From NCBI RefSeq assembly GCF_003574135.1, contig NZ_AP018341.1:496001-560000 (forward strand): DNA of 64,000 nucleotides. The letters run 5' to 3'. Shown here one piece after another: positions 1 through 9,235 of the stretch. Origin of the DNA: a cyanobacterium endosymbiont of Rhopalodia gibberula. Lineage in GTDB: Bacteria > Cyanobacteriota > Cyanobacteriia > Cyanobacteriales > Microcystaceae. The notes below the pieces were generated by a model, which did no database searches, was not told where the DNA came from, and saw nothing but the letters and a program-made list of their open reading frames with translations. The first letter of the stretch is position 1, and each line of letters starts with the position of its first letter. Made by a program: the position numbers and the translations under genes.

Positions 1-78
1 ACAGTATGGTGTAATGGAATGGTAGATCTCTTGTGATTTCCTAACCCGTTATTTCAGTGAAACACTGACACACTTTGC

Positions 79-762
79 ATGGAGACTCAATCAATTAGCG
101 AGCTGTTTCCCCTGTTCCATACAGCTAATTCAGAGACATTAGAATGGTTTTTATCAGTTGTAGACCAAGAGGACTATCCCCCTGATATTAAAGTTGTGAG
201 GGAGGATGATTGGGGAAAAGCGGTTTACTTTGTCGTTTCTGGTTGGGTTAAACTCCGCTCCCATTACCAGGGTTCCGAAACAACCCTAGAAATTCTCAGT
301 CGAGGAGATTTTTTTGGAGAAATGGAGGTTCTTGAGGAATCCCTTAGGTCAATTGAGGTTATATCTTTGTCTGAGTTGCAATTATTGAGTATTTCGGCTC
401 AACGCTTCCTACAAATGTTGTTTAAAGATCCTCAGTTACATCATCGAATGTTACAGTTACAAGTCCGGCGAGTTCGTCAACTTTATCGTCGTCTTCAATT
501 GCGCCAACAGTCTCCTAAAGTTAGGTTAGCTAAAACCTTAATTAAGTTAGCAGAAACCTACGGTAAGTCTACTGAAAAAGGAACAGAAATTTGGTATTTT
601 CCTGGGCAAGATTTAGCGGACATCGCTGATGTTTCTTTAGAAGAATTACAGTCAGCAATAACCCAGTTGCAAAGTCAAGGTTGTCTAGAAATAGACCTAG
701 TTGGTCATAATTTATATTTAAGTAATCTTAAGCAAATTCACCATTTTTCCCAACAACTTTAA
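79..762 (+). CDS. Crp/Fnr-family transcriptional regulator
   Basis: The 227-residue protein has the Crp/Fnr layout. Residues about 10-115 form a cyclic-nucleotide-binding-type beta-roll, with GKAVYFVVSGWVKL and an RGDFFGEME motif in the phosphate-binding-cassette position. A long dimerisation helix follows at about 118-150, then a C-terminal helix-turn-helix around DLADIADVSLEELQSAITQL (about 175-200). The length matches the family. The canonical cAMP-contact Arg-Ser pair is not obvious (LEESLRS), so the effector cannot be stated. The stop is 2 bases before the start of the next gene, so co-transcription with the M61 peptidase is likely. It does not look like NtcA. Family is confident; target genes are unknown. 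Confidence 0.85.
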   Translation: METQSISELFPLFHTANSETLEWFLSVVDQEDYPPDIKVVREDDWGKAVYFVVSGWVKLRSHYQGSETTLEILSRGDFFGEMEVLEESLRSIEVISLSELQLLSISAQRFLQMLFKDPQLHHRMLQLQVRRVRQLYRRLQLRQQSPKVRLAKTLIKLAETYGKSTEKGTEIWYFPGQDLADIADVSLEELQSAITQLQSQGCLEIDLVGHNLYLSNLKQIHHFSQQL

Positions 763-764
763 GC

Positions 765-2543
765 ATGACTAGAGCAACAAGAACCGATAGCTCAGATATT
801 CCTAAAACTTCTCCGATTATTGCTTACACTGTAGCTATGCCTCAACCAAGTTCCCATATTTTTGAGGTGAAGTTACAAGTTAGCCAATGGCAAGAGTCTA
901 TTCTAGAATTAGGAATGCCTGTGTGGACTCCCGGTTCATACTTAGTTCGGGAATACGCTAGACATATTCAGTATTTTTATGCATCTTCTAGCCAAGATAA
1001 AACAAAATTATTAAGTCAGAAAATTAGTAAAAACCATTGGATAATTGAAACAGGAAATGTTAACGATATTACGATACATTATCAAGTTTATGCCAATGAA
1101 CTAACCGTCAGGACAAATCATTTAGATAAAACTCATGGCTATTTTAATGGAGCCGCCTTATTCTATTTTATTACAGGGTTAGAAAAACAGTCCATTACTG
1201 TACAAATAATCCCCCCAGTTACTCAATGGAAAGTTAGCACAACCCTACCCAAAATTCCTGGAAAAATCAATTTATTTCAAGCAAATGATTATGACACATT
1301 AGTAGACAGTCCTTTTGAAATTGGTACCCATAATATTTATACTTTTGAAGTTTTAAAAAAATCCCATCAGTTAGTCATTTGGGGACATGGTAATATTCAG
1401 CCTATTTCTCTAATTAGGGATGTTAAAAAAATTATTGAAATAGAAGCTAAATTATATAGAGAACTTCCGTATGATCACTATCTATTTATCCTACATCTAT
1501 CGGGAAGTTGCTTCGGTGGATTAGAACATAAAAGCTCTTGTTCTCTAATTTATCCTCGTTTTGGCTTTCGAGCTAAGGACAAATATAATCGTTTTATTCA
1601 GTTAGTTGCACATGAATTTTTTCATCTGTGGAATGCTAAACGCATTCGACCAAAAGCCCTAGAAACTTTTGATTATGAGCGAGAAAATTACACTAAATCT
1701 CTCTGGTTTTTAGAAGGAACGACTAGCTATTATGACATGATAATGCCCCTGAGAGCAGGAATTTACGATATCGATAGTTTTTTCGAGATTCTAAGCAATG
1801 ATATCACTCAATATTTGAACACACCAGGACGCAAAATTCACTCTTTAAGTGAATCGAGTTTTGATGCTTGGATTAAATTGTATCGCAGTGATACTCATAG
1901 TGATAATGTTCAGATTTCCTATTATTTAAAGGGGGAATTAGTCTCGTTACTTCTGGATTTATTGATTCGATCACGTCATAATAATCAGCGATCACTCGAT
2001 AATGTTATGAGTCAGATGTGGCAAAAATTTGGAAAACCAGAAATTGGCTTCACTCACCAACAACTACAAGACGTGATTGAGTCGGTGGCTGGAATTCAGT
2101 TACAAAACTTCTTCACACATTACCTCGATGCCACTGAAGATTTACCTTTTGATGACTATCTAGAACCCTTTGGATTGAAGCTAAAACCTATCCTAGACTC
2201 CGAAACTATTCCCTTTCTGGGAATACGAATTAAATCGGAAAACAGCAAAGAAGTTATTAAGTTTGTTGAAGCTGGATCACCGGCTGAGATAGGAGGAATC
2301 GATACAAACGACGAGTTATTAGCTATTGATGGAATTCGTGTTAATCCAAACCAATTGAGCGAGCGTTTAAAAGACTACCAAAGCGGTGATATCATTTCAA
2401 TGACAGTCTTTCATCAGGATCAACTGAGAACTCTTCCTGTCACTTTAGCAGAGCCCCAACCTAGTCGCTATGAGGTAACTCGCATTGATCATCCATCCAC
2501 TAGCCAAAAGCAAAATCTGATGGATTGGTTAGGAAAAGAATAA
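765..2543 (+). CDS. M61-family metallopeptidase with PDZ domain
   Basis: This 592-residue protein is a gluzincin aminopeptidase of the glycyl-aminopeptidase (M61) type. The zinc motif HEFFH is at residues 283-287, and a downstream Glu in LEGTTSYYD (E317) is the probable third ligand. An N-terminal beta-rich domain precedes the catalytic region. A PDZ domain sits at about 480-570, with GIRI, AGSPAEIGGI and DELLAIDG motifs. I see no convincing signal peptide, so it is probably cytoplasmic. The first 15 residues are poorly conserved-looking, and translation could start slightly downstream. It follows the Crp-type regulator by 2 bases, suggesting one transcript. All catalytic residues appear intact. 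Physiological substrate is unknown. Confidence 0.9.
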   Translation: MTRATRTDSSDIPKTSPIIAYTVAMPQPSSHIFEVKLQVSQWQESILELGMPVWTPGSYLVREYARHIQYFYASSSQDKTKLLSQKISKNHWIIETGNVNDITIHYQVYANELTVRTNHLDKTHGYFNGAALFYFITGLEKQSITVQIIPPVTQWKVSTTLPKIPGKINLFQANDYDTLVDSPFEIGTHNIYTFEVLKKSHQLVIWGHGNIQPISLIRDVKKIIEIEAKLYRELPYDHYLFILHLSGSCFGGLEHKSSCSLIYPRFGFRAKDKYNRFIQLVAHEFFHLWNAKRIRPKALETFDYERENYTKSLWFLEGTTSYYDMIMPLRAGIYDIDSFFEILSNDITQYLNTPGRKIHSLSESSFDAWIKLYRSDTHSDNVQISYYLKGELVSLLLDLLIRSRHNNQRSLDNVMSQMWQKFGKPEIGFTHQQLQDVIESVAGIQLQNFFTHYLDATEDLPFDDYLEPFGLKLKPILDSETIPFLGIRIKSENSKEVIKFVEAGSPAEIGGIDTNDELLAIDGIRVNPNQLSERLKDYQSGDIISMTVFHQDQLRTLPVTLAEPQPSRYEVTRIDHPSTSQKQNLMDWLGKE

Positions 2544-2706
2544 GGATATCGTTTTCGGTTTTAGGGGATATACTTTTTCTCTAAAATCTTCAATCAGCAA
2601 ACTATAACCTAATACCTAGAAAAATGGCTGATCTGTGCCTATAATTAGGACATATCTTGAGTAATAAAAATATTTAGGGTATTAGACCCAATAAGTCATA
2701 TAAACA

Positions 2707-3621
2707 GTGATGCATCAATTTCTTCCTATTGCTTACTTTCAAAATCAATTTATTCCCTTCGAAAATGCGAACATTTCCATTGCTACTCACGGGCTACATT
2801 ACGGGACAGCAGCTTTCGGAGGAATGCGAGGAATTCCTGATCCTGAAAATTCTTCACAAATCTTGTTATTTCGTTTAGATCGTCACTGTCAGCGTTTAAG
2901 TCAAAGTGCGAAATTCTTAAACTATGAATTGTCAGCACAAAAAATTGAACAGATTATTATTGACTTTGTGAGAAAGAATAGGCCATCAACTTCTTTTTAT
3001 ATTAGACCCTTAGTCTATACTTCAGGATTAGGAATTGCTCCCAGACTTCATAAGATTGAAAAAGATTTTTTTGTTTATGGCTTAGAGATGGGCGATTATT
3101 TATCCTCAGATGGAATTAGTTGTCGTATTAGTTCTTGGTATCGTCAAGAGGATCGCAGTTTTCCTTTACGGGGGAAGATTAGTGCTGCTTATATTACTTC
3201 AGCTTTAGCCAAAACAGAAGCAGTAGAATCAGGTTTCGATGAAGCTATTTTAATAAACTCTCAAGGTAAAGTTTGTGAAGCAACAGGAATGAACATTTTT
3301 TTTGTGAGAAATGGTAAATTAATTACTCCTGGACCCGACCAAGATATACTAGAAGGAATCACCAGAGATAGTGTTTTAAACATAGCTGAAGTCTTAGGAA
3401 TCGAGACTATTGAAAGACCTGTTGATAAATCAGAATTGTTTATTGCTGATGAAGTCTTTTTATGTGGAACCGCCGCAAAAATCATTCCTGTTAAACAAAT
3501 TGAGACTTTTAGGTTATCAGAAGAACGTCCCATTATGGAAAAATTGCGAGATAAATTATTTGCCATTACAGAAAATAAAGATTCAGATTATCAAGACTGG
3601 GTATATCCTATTACTATTTAA
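2707..3621 (+). CDS. ilvE: branched-chain amino-acid aminotransferase (class IV PLP enzyme)
   Basis: The 304-residue fold-type IV aminotransferase carries the N-terminal HYGTAAFGGMRG motif. The PLP lysine is in LRGKISAAY (K157). EATGMNIFFVRNGKL and LEGITRDSV are the usual cofactor-binding segments. It should interconvert Leu/Ile/Val and their 2-oxo acids using glutamate, in the cytoplasm. The frame opens with GTG at 2707, with ATG immediately after at 2710; either could be used. Related class IV enzymes (D-amino-acid aminotransferase, aminodeoxychorismate lyase) are the main alternatives, but the length and motifs favour IlvE. A hairpin at 3638-3688 separates it from the convergent kinase gene. 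Confidence 0.85.
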   Translation: MMHQFLPIAYFQNQFIPFENANISIATHGLHYGTAAFGGMRGIPDPENSSQILLFRLDRHCQRLSQSAKFLNYELSAQKIEQIIIDFVRKNRPSTSFYIRPLVYTSGLGIAPRLHKIEKDFFVYGLEMGDYLSSDGISCRISSWYRQEDRSFPLRGKISAAYITSALAKTEAVESGFDEAILINSQGKVCEATGMNIFFVRNGKLITPGPDQDILEGITRDSVLNIAEVLGIETIERPVDKSELFIADEVFLCGTAAKIIPVKQIETFRLSEERPIMEKLRDKLFAITENKDSDYQDWVYPITI

Positions 3622-3637
3622 AATTTCTCAAAATATA

Positions 3638-3688
3638 GAAGAGGGACATTTTTTTGTTAAAAATATTCGGAAAAAAGGTACCCTCTTC
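3638..3688. terminator. bidirectional terminator-like hairpin between convergent genes
   Basis: GAAGAGGG (3638-3645) pairs exactly with CCCTCTTC (3681-3688). A T-run and an A-run inside can extend the stem. It lies between the ends of the aminotransferase (+) and the kinase-like gene (-), as expected for a shared terminator. There is no strong outer T-tract. Confidence 0.5.
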
Positions 3689-3785
3689 ATTTAAGAACGG
3701 GTGAAGTTATGATTTTATTGACAACAGTATTTTTAAATCTTGTTGAACTTAACATGTCTTGACTCAAACCCTTTTTTAGCTATCT

Positions 3786-5297
3786 CTACCTAATTTTTTG
3801 CTGATAAAGAGGATGTAAATCATGGTTACTGGAATCCTGACTTAAAGGAAGGAAAATGGTGAAAACTTGTTTATATTGCGATCGTTGACGCACAATCAAC
3901 TTACCTCCTAGGACATGAAACATATGTTTCGTTACATCTAAATTGAGACTTAAACCTCCAGTATTGGGATGAAACATCAATAACTGGCCCAAAGCTTTTA
4001 AAGGGTTATGAGGACAAGAAGATTCTGTGCGAAATTGCAATTTCAGCTGATGGCCTGCAGTGGTAACTTGAACGCGAATATTTCCACCTTCAGAGAAACT
4101 ACGGGTAAACTTCTCGATCAATCCCATTAACACCTGATTAAGTATCGCCGGATCACTGACGACTTGGGGTAATTTTTGGGGAACCACTATGTCAAGAATA
4201 ACATTGCGTCGTTGAGCTTGTTTTTTCCAACGAGGAATACTTTCATTTAAGACATTTTCTAACGATGTGTACACCAATCTAACTGACTTCTGTTTTTTGG
4301 AAGTGATTTTAAGTTCAGCCGCACTAAAAATTAACTCCATACGATTAATCTGTTCCGTACATTCTTGATCAATTCCTTCGAGCAATTTAGTCATTTGGGA
4401 AGTTAATCCTTTGTTGCGTAACAACAACTGTGTCATAGTGTGAATGGTAGTTAAAGGTGTGCGGATTTCATGTGTTAATGCCTGGAGTAGGGCTACGTCT
4501 GGGGCATTACTGAAAAGTTCTAAGGACGATTTTTCTTTATCCTGAGATTCCCAATGAACTGAGCGGCGCTGTCCTGAATGAACGACGGAGATTTCAGGTA
4601 AATGGTATAATAATAATTGACTGAAGTGTGTAACTAAGCGATAGTCAGGGTTTGGAGGGGAAAAATGTCGTACTAAAGCATCAAAATGAGATAATTTGGG
4701 ATAATTGGCAGCAATTAGCCGAGCTCGTAAAGCCAACCATCCTTGGTTGATCACTTCTGGGTCAAAGGAAAAAAGAAAAGCAGGAAGTCTTTGAGAATCT
4801 TCTCCTAAAACCGCAATTAACCCGAAATAGGGAGTCAACACTAAGTAGAACTGTTCAGTAGCGATAGGATCTTGAGGAAACAAAGGAAGTTCAGCTACTG
4901 TTGCTATAGTGCGTGACTCAGTCTCACGAGCAGCCGGAAGTTGAGATCGCATTGAGGTCAACTTCTGCCCTGTTTGGGGTGTAAATACCCCTGTTTGGAA
5001 TTGATAATTGAGGGATTGATGGCAAAGGATTGTGGTAGGAGCTGATAAAACTAATCCTCGACAAGTGACATCGTCCGTCTTCGTCTCGTTAACTTGAGAC
5101 AGTAAAATTTCTTCTAAAGTAGCGATAGCTCCAAACCATTGTCTTTGGGCTTTTGACTTGGCTCGGTTAATTTTGTCTGAGGTATGATCGATGTCTTTGA
5201 CAATCGCTGATACAGTTGGCGACAGACAAGTATCAACTGCCATGGCTGCGTGACGATTGATAATATCACTTAATTTCATCAATAATCCCTTAGACAC
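3786..5297 (-). CDS. histidine-kinase-like sensor protein with weak ATP-binding motifs
   Basis: This is a 503-residue soluble protein with no predicted membrane segment. The first 260 residues resemble an uncharacterised cyanobacterial sensory region. A clear HisKA H-box follows: LTHEIRTPLTTI with the phospho-acceptor at H276. The C-terminal third aligns in order with a HATPase domain, but the boxes are poor. The N-box region reads NQVLMGLIEKF rather than N...NAIKF, the DxGxG box is not recognisable (around RTESSCPHN), and a weak GGLSLNLDVTKHM stands in the glycine-rich position. It may be a low-activity or phosphotransfer-only kinase. Start could be the Met at residue 7. No response regulator is adjacent. 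Confidence 0.75.
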   Translation of the reverse strand: MSKGLLMKLSDIINRHAAMAVDTCLSPTVSAIVKDIDHTSDKINRAKSKAQRQWFGAIATLEEILLSQVNETKTDDVTCRGLVLSAPTTILCHQSLNYQFQTGVFTPQTGQKLTSMRSQLPAARETESRTIATVAELPLFPQDPIATEQFYLVLTPYFGLIAVLGEDSQRLPAFLFSFDPEVINQGWLALRARLIAANYPKLSHFDALVRHFSPPNPDYRLVTHFSQLLLYHLPEISVVHSGQRRSVHWESQDKEKSSLELFSNAPDVALLQALTHEIRTPLTTIHTMTQLLLRNKGLTSQMTKLLEGIDQECTEQINRMELIFSAAELKITSKKQKSVRLVYTSLENVLNESIPRWKKQAQRRNVILDIVVPQKLPQVVSDPAILNQVLMGLIEKFTRSFSEGGNIRVQVTTAGHQLKLQFRTESSCPHNPLKALGQLLMFHPNTGGLSLNLDVTKHMFHVLGGKLIVRQRSQYKQVFTIFLPLSQDSSNHDLHPLYQQKIR

Positions 5298-5578
5298 AAC
5301 TATTTACTTTCCTAAAAATTAATATCAGTATAGTTTACCCTTTACCTCCACAATAGTAATTGTACTTAGGGGTCAAATGCAGTAGTAGAACCGAACAAAT
5401 CAGTCGCAATCTCCGACATATATGTAGGACTTTGAGTCTCTTAGATTATTTTTTATATTTTAATCTTGATTAAGCTTTTCAAGTTAACAAGCCGCACAAA
5501 CTTTTACATAGACTACTTTTTAGTAATTTTTTAGTAGAGATAATAAACAAATTTTAAGATTATATTGGAGGAGTATTC

Positions 5579-5618
5579 TTAGGTTTAAGATTTAATAAAT
5601 ATTAAATCTTAAACCTAA
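5579..5618. repeat. perfect inverted repeat, 18-bp arms
   Basis: Arms 5579-5596 and 5601-5618 are exact reverse complements around a 4-base loop (AAAT). The stem is AT-rich (core AGGTTTAAGATTTAAT) and has no neighbouring intact gene. It is the first of three large palindromes within 400 bases. It may be an orphan terminator or a structural repeat. Confidence 0.85.
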
Positions 5619-5822
5619 AGCTAATCAATGGACTTGTCTCTAACAGAGTAAGTGATTAAGTAACTGCTCTAGAAAAATTATCTATCTAAAAACTACCCAA
5701 TTATTTCTAAGAAAAAAATTGTAGTATTAGCTTCTTTGATGATTTTTATTATGCTTTATTTATAATTATGTTAGCTGAATTTTTAGATAGACTGAATAGC
5801 AAATACTTTTTTAAGCTACTTT

Positions 5823-5872
5823 TATATGTTAGCTTTATTTAAGTTTATCTACTTAAATAAAGCTAACATATA
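5823..5872. repeat. perfect inverted repeat, 22-bp arms
   Basis: Arms 5823-5844 and 5851-5872 are exact reverse complements around a 6-base loop (TTATCT). The arm contains GTTAGCTTTATTTAAGT. No intact gene lies within 500 bases on either side. Its sequence differs from the palindromes before and after it, so these are not copies of one mobile element. Confidence 0.85.
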
Positions 5873-5915
5873 ATTTGGATTTTCCAAAAAGTGTTTAGTA
5901 AAAAAGATACGATAG

Positions 5916-5969
5916 TTGTTTAAGCCATATTGATGAAATGTGATTATATCATCAATACGGCTTAAACAA
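5916..5969. repeat. near-perfect inverted repeat, about 21-bp arms
   Basis: The left arm at 5916-5936 (TTGTTTAAGCCATATTGATGA) pairs with 5949-5969, with one G.U-compatible mismatch and a 12-base loop. It is the third large palindrome in this gene-free stretch. No T-tract marks it clearly as a terminator in either direction. Confidence 0.75.
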
Positions 5970-6471
5970 ACAAGACATAAGTAGTGCTTAATTTAATAAT
6001 TAACTAGCCTATTTAACTCTGTAATCTTAGATTTTATTATTATTTACTTATGTTTCAACATTTAAGCCATTACTACTTTTTTAAATCTATTTAAAAATAA
6101 AATTAGAGCAACTTTAATAGTGAATCAAAAACATCATAGTTTACTTTTTAATCCCATTAAACAGAATTATATTATAAATATTTAAGAAAATTACTTAAGT
6201 TAATTTATACTTTTTTATATTTAAAATTCCAGAAGAATATCTAATCAAATCAGGTATTGTATAGGATTCCATTAAATCTTCTTTATTTAAATAAATTCTT
6301 AAAAGATAAGAATTTAAAAAGCACTATTTTAAGAGTTTTTTACTAAATTTTTCTGATTTTTATAAATCAAAAAAAGATATAATTAACAATGAAAGAATGG
6401 GGGTATTTGTCCTTCTTTTAAACTATATTTTTTTGAGATAATTTAAAAAAAAACAATTATTCTGGCTCAAT

Positions 6472-6493
6472 TCCTGTTAGGAAACTAACAGGA
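6472..6493. repeat. 9-bp hairpin with GAAA tetraloop
   Basis: TCCTGTTAG (6472-6480), GAAA, CTAACAGGA (6485-6493) form a perfect stem capped by a stable GNRA tetraloop. It lies just before a decayed reading frame. Function unknown. Confidence 0.6.
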
Positions 6494-6939
6494 GTCTCCA
6501 TCTGAGTGTCAATAATTTTAGCAATTGTTCTAGAATATTAAGTCGTGATGCTACTATACGAGAACTAAGGACTCGCTTACACAGAAATAGTAAGTGTGAC
6601 AGTTAGTATATCTACCATATGTTATTCAGTCTAAAAATTTTACTTAACCCGAAAAAATACTTTATGCCTTGGAGCTTTACAAAGATATAGTTCAGAGCTT
6701 GACATAGGAACATTGACGATACTGAGACAGCTAAAACTTTTACACCTAGTTTTTTTATAGAAAAAACCAGAGTTTATCGAATCATAATTCCTTACCTTAC
6801 AAGAACAGCTAAAGGAGAACACGTTTATGGAAAAAATCCCAATAATCGTATGTTAATAGGAGCAATCGCTGTATTAGGCTTTTTGCCCCTTGTATTTGTG
6901 AACAATGAACAAATAAAAGAAATTTTTCTTAACTTCTGA
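6481..6939 (+). pseudogene. decayed reading frame ending in a hydrophobic tail, unidentified
   Basis: One frame stays protein-like from 6481 to a TGA at 6937-6939, interrupted by three stops between 6604 and 6702. Its last 78 codons are open and end in a hydrophobic stretch, NNRMLIGAIAVLGFLPLVFV. A second reading exists: an AAAGGAG sequence precedes ATG 6827, whose frame dies after nine codons but would join the hydrophobic frame if the six-A run (6831-6836) gained one base. I do not recognise the family. The most likely reading is a dead membrane-protein gene; a slippage-rescued small protein is less likely. Confidence 0.4.
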
Positions 6940-7004
6940 AACAGAATTGCTGACACCACAGATCAGGCTAGGAGCTTATACAATCATGGACAACTTACCG
7001 GCTC

Positions 7005-7202
7005 GTGAAACAGCAAAAGTTAAGAAAATTAATTGAATCTTATAGGATAATTGAATTTATAGGAGCACAGGTCGTATTTTTACTTTTTTATACCCAAAGT
7101 TTTGAGCATTTTATTATCCCTTTTTTACAATCGCTTAGTACAAGCCATAACTTCCTAAAATATTTTTTAAACTCCAACATAGAGAAGTTTATCCTCAGCT
7201 AA
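7005..7202 (+). CDS. possible small hydrophobic protein, unidentified
   Basis: A 65-codon frame starts with GTG at 7005 and has a hydrophobic middle (AQVVFLLFYTQSFEHFIIPF). There is no convincing ribosome-binding site and I recognise no family. It ends 22 bases before a terminator-like hairpin at 7224-7248. It could be a remnant of the neighbouring decayed gene. Treat as doubtful. Confidence 0.2.
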   Translation: MKQQKLRKLIESYRIIEFIGAQVVFLLFYTQSFEHFIIPFLQSLSTSHNFLKYFLNSNIEKFILS

Positions 7203-7223
7203 AACGGCATTCCCTTTAAAGAC

Positions 7224-7248
7224 AGGGGTTTAATTAAATTAAGCCCCT
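7224..7248. terminator. terminator-like hairpin
   Basis: AGGGGTTTAA (7224-7233) pairs with TTAAGCCCCT (7239-7248), with one G.U pair. A T-rich run follows on the + strand (7255-7262). It sits 32 bases beyond the 3' end of the ferritin-like gene on the - strand and could serve either direction. Confidence 0.5.
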
Positions 7249-7279
7249 TACTGATTTTTTTATCAACTAGACATTAGAA

Positions 7280-7714
7280 TCAGACGTAATCTCGTAACAT
7301 TTTCTTTAGTTCAATATTATGAAGTTCTTCTTGTCCAATCATCCCGCGAGCGAACTCCTCGATATAGATACTCCCATCCTCTACGACTTCCAATAATTCC
7401 TTATACAAATCCAAGGCCTTCTTCTCATGGTTAAGACTTTCCGTTAGAATTGCGCGCAAGTCATGTTCATTAGTTTCCTCCATAGAAGCAATTGATAAAC
7501 TAGGATGACCTTCTAATCCGGTTAAAATCTCTCCCACTTGTTGAGCGTGAAGAAGAGATTCAGTGGCCTGTTGTTGAAAAAACTGCACTATGGGAATACG
7601 ATGAGGTCCTGTGACCATTAAACTATAGTGAGTGTAGCGGACGACCCCGGCCAGTTCATACTCCATGATCAAGTTTAGGAGTTTATTTGTTCTTTCGCGA
7701 TCAAGTTCTCGCAT
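7280..7714 (-). CDS. ferritin-like diiron protein (bacterioferritin-related)
   Basis: The 144-residue all-helical protein has the ferritin diiron pattern over four helices: Glu in EYELAGVVRYTHYS, an E..H pair in ATESLLHAQQV, Glu in ESLNHEKKAL, and an E..H pair in GQEELHNIEL. These are the ligands for a dinuclear iron site used for iron oxidation and storage or oxygen scavenging. It is somewhat shorter than typical bacterioferritin (about 156). I cannot place a haem-binding Met with confidence, so ferritin-like is safer than Bfr. It is flanked by about 1.5 kb of non-coding DNA upstream, so it appears monocistronic. Keeping an iron-storage protein fits a nitrogen-fixing lifestyle, but that is inference. 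Confidence 0.8.
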   Translation of the reverse strand: MRELDRERTNKLLNLIMEYELAGVVRYTHYSLMVTGPHRIPIVQFFQQQATESLLHAQQVGEILTGLEGHPSLSIASMEETNEHDLRAILTESLNHEKKALDLYKELLEVVEDGSIYIEEFARGMIGQEELHNIELKKMLRDYV

Positions 7715-9235
7715 TTTAATACCTACGACAAAGGAGAGTTCTATGCCAATAGAAACATTTTTGATAGTAGTCTGTCAAGGTAAATTGAAGTATTTGTTAG
7801 TAGACAATCATTATTTAGAAATTAGCTTTTATTTTTTATGTATTCTTTGTATCTCAAACTACTATAATTATAGTCATTTTTTTTAAAAAAATTTTTTGGT
7901 CACTATTTTTACAGAAATTTTGTGCTTATCTCTATTTATTAAAAGTTGAGTTAGTCTTTTGATAGCAAATGAACTGTTAATTTATTCTAAATAAAGATGA
8001 AAAAAATTTTAGCATAAGAAGTTTAAATAAAACTTGGAACTGATAAAAATGTTGTCCAAATATTTTTTGATTTTGTTTATTCTACATAAGTTTGACACCA
8101 ATTTTTTAAAAAATAGCTATCAATAATATTTTTTTTGCTGCTAAACTATCTATTTTTAAATAAAATTTAATATTTATTTTTATTACTATTTTTAATCTAT
8201 ATTCAGAAAATTTACTTGCTAATTTATATGATTTTATAGTTTTCTATTTGGTTTTAATAACATCGAATACTGAATAAATAATTAGGTAATAAAAAGATGT
8301 ACATGCTCTGTTTATTTGATATTTTCTATTACATTCTTATTTTCGAGACTCTTTAAAGCTATCCCATATCCAAATCTTTATTCACTTTTACTGAATCTGT
8401 TCGATTTTTTTGTTATGGTTTTTTAGATTAACTATTAGTTACAGGCTATCAGAGATTAAAACCTAATTTGCATAGATATTTTTAACTTACTCTCTTACCG
8501 CTTAGCGTAACATTTTATGAAGTCCATTAATCTAAGTTAATCACATAAAAAAATATGCGCTTTTGTTCTCAGAGAAACTTTTGAAGCTTTCCTTAACTCA
8601 AATTAAGATGTTCCCTACTTCTACTTTAGAAATTTCCTTAAATTAGGAGATGACATTAATTAATCAGAGTTCTTATGACTAAACCTATTAATGTATTTTG
8701 GGAACTGTTTGTGACGATAAAATATTATCCTAACATAATGCTGCTTATTTGTACATAACTACTTATTAATTTATTATTTGTAATTTAACCGAATACTGGT
8801 AAGATTATCATTATCACCAATAATCTTAATTAGAAGATAAATCGTAATAGATTATTTTTTCTATTGAGTTTAACAGGGAATTACTTCAGGTATAAAAATA
8901 ATACTTGCGTTTTTATATAAAAACCTAAATAAACGAAAAATATGGTTGGAACTATATCATCAATATACCTATTATAATCACTGGCTTATCTATGATAATC
9001 TAACTATTAGAATTTGATTTTTTGTAAAAAAAGTAAAGTAGATTAATTCCGATAATTGAGGTAGTATAAATTTCAAAAAAATCATGTTTTTTTGAAAAAA
9101 ATTAAAACAATTGCAATCAACCTAAAAAATTAATTTAACTAAACTTAATTGAGAGCAGGTAAACTTTTTTTAAAATTAGTGTTTATATTGTTTTATATTG
9201 TTAAATTGAAGTTTAAGTATTTAGTTATTAACCTT
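7715..9235. other. 1.5 kb AT-rich gene-free region
   Basis: I see no translatable or recognisable coding remnant on either strand. The only structure noted is a short 8-bp inverted repeat at 8801-8827. It probably contains fully eroded genes plus the promoters of the two flanking divergent genes. Confidence 0.6.

Noticed and set aside
3261-3566. Open frame of 101 codons on the - strand
   Set aside because: It lies entirely inside the aminotransferase gene on the opposite strand and has no family resemblance.
5579-5969. CRISPR array or repeated mobile element
   Set aside because: The three palindromes are different sequences with irregular spacing and no direct repeats or cas genes.
6640-6822. 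Cys-rich open frame on the - strand
   Set aside because: It is the antisense of the decayed + strand frame at 6481-6939; the Cys runs come from AT-rich codons.
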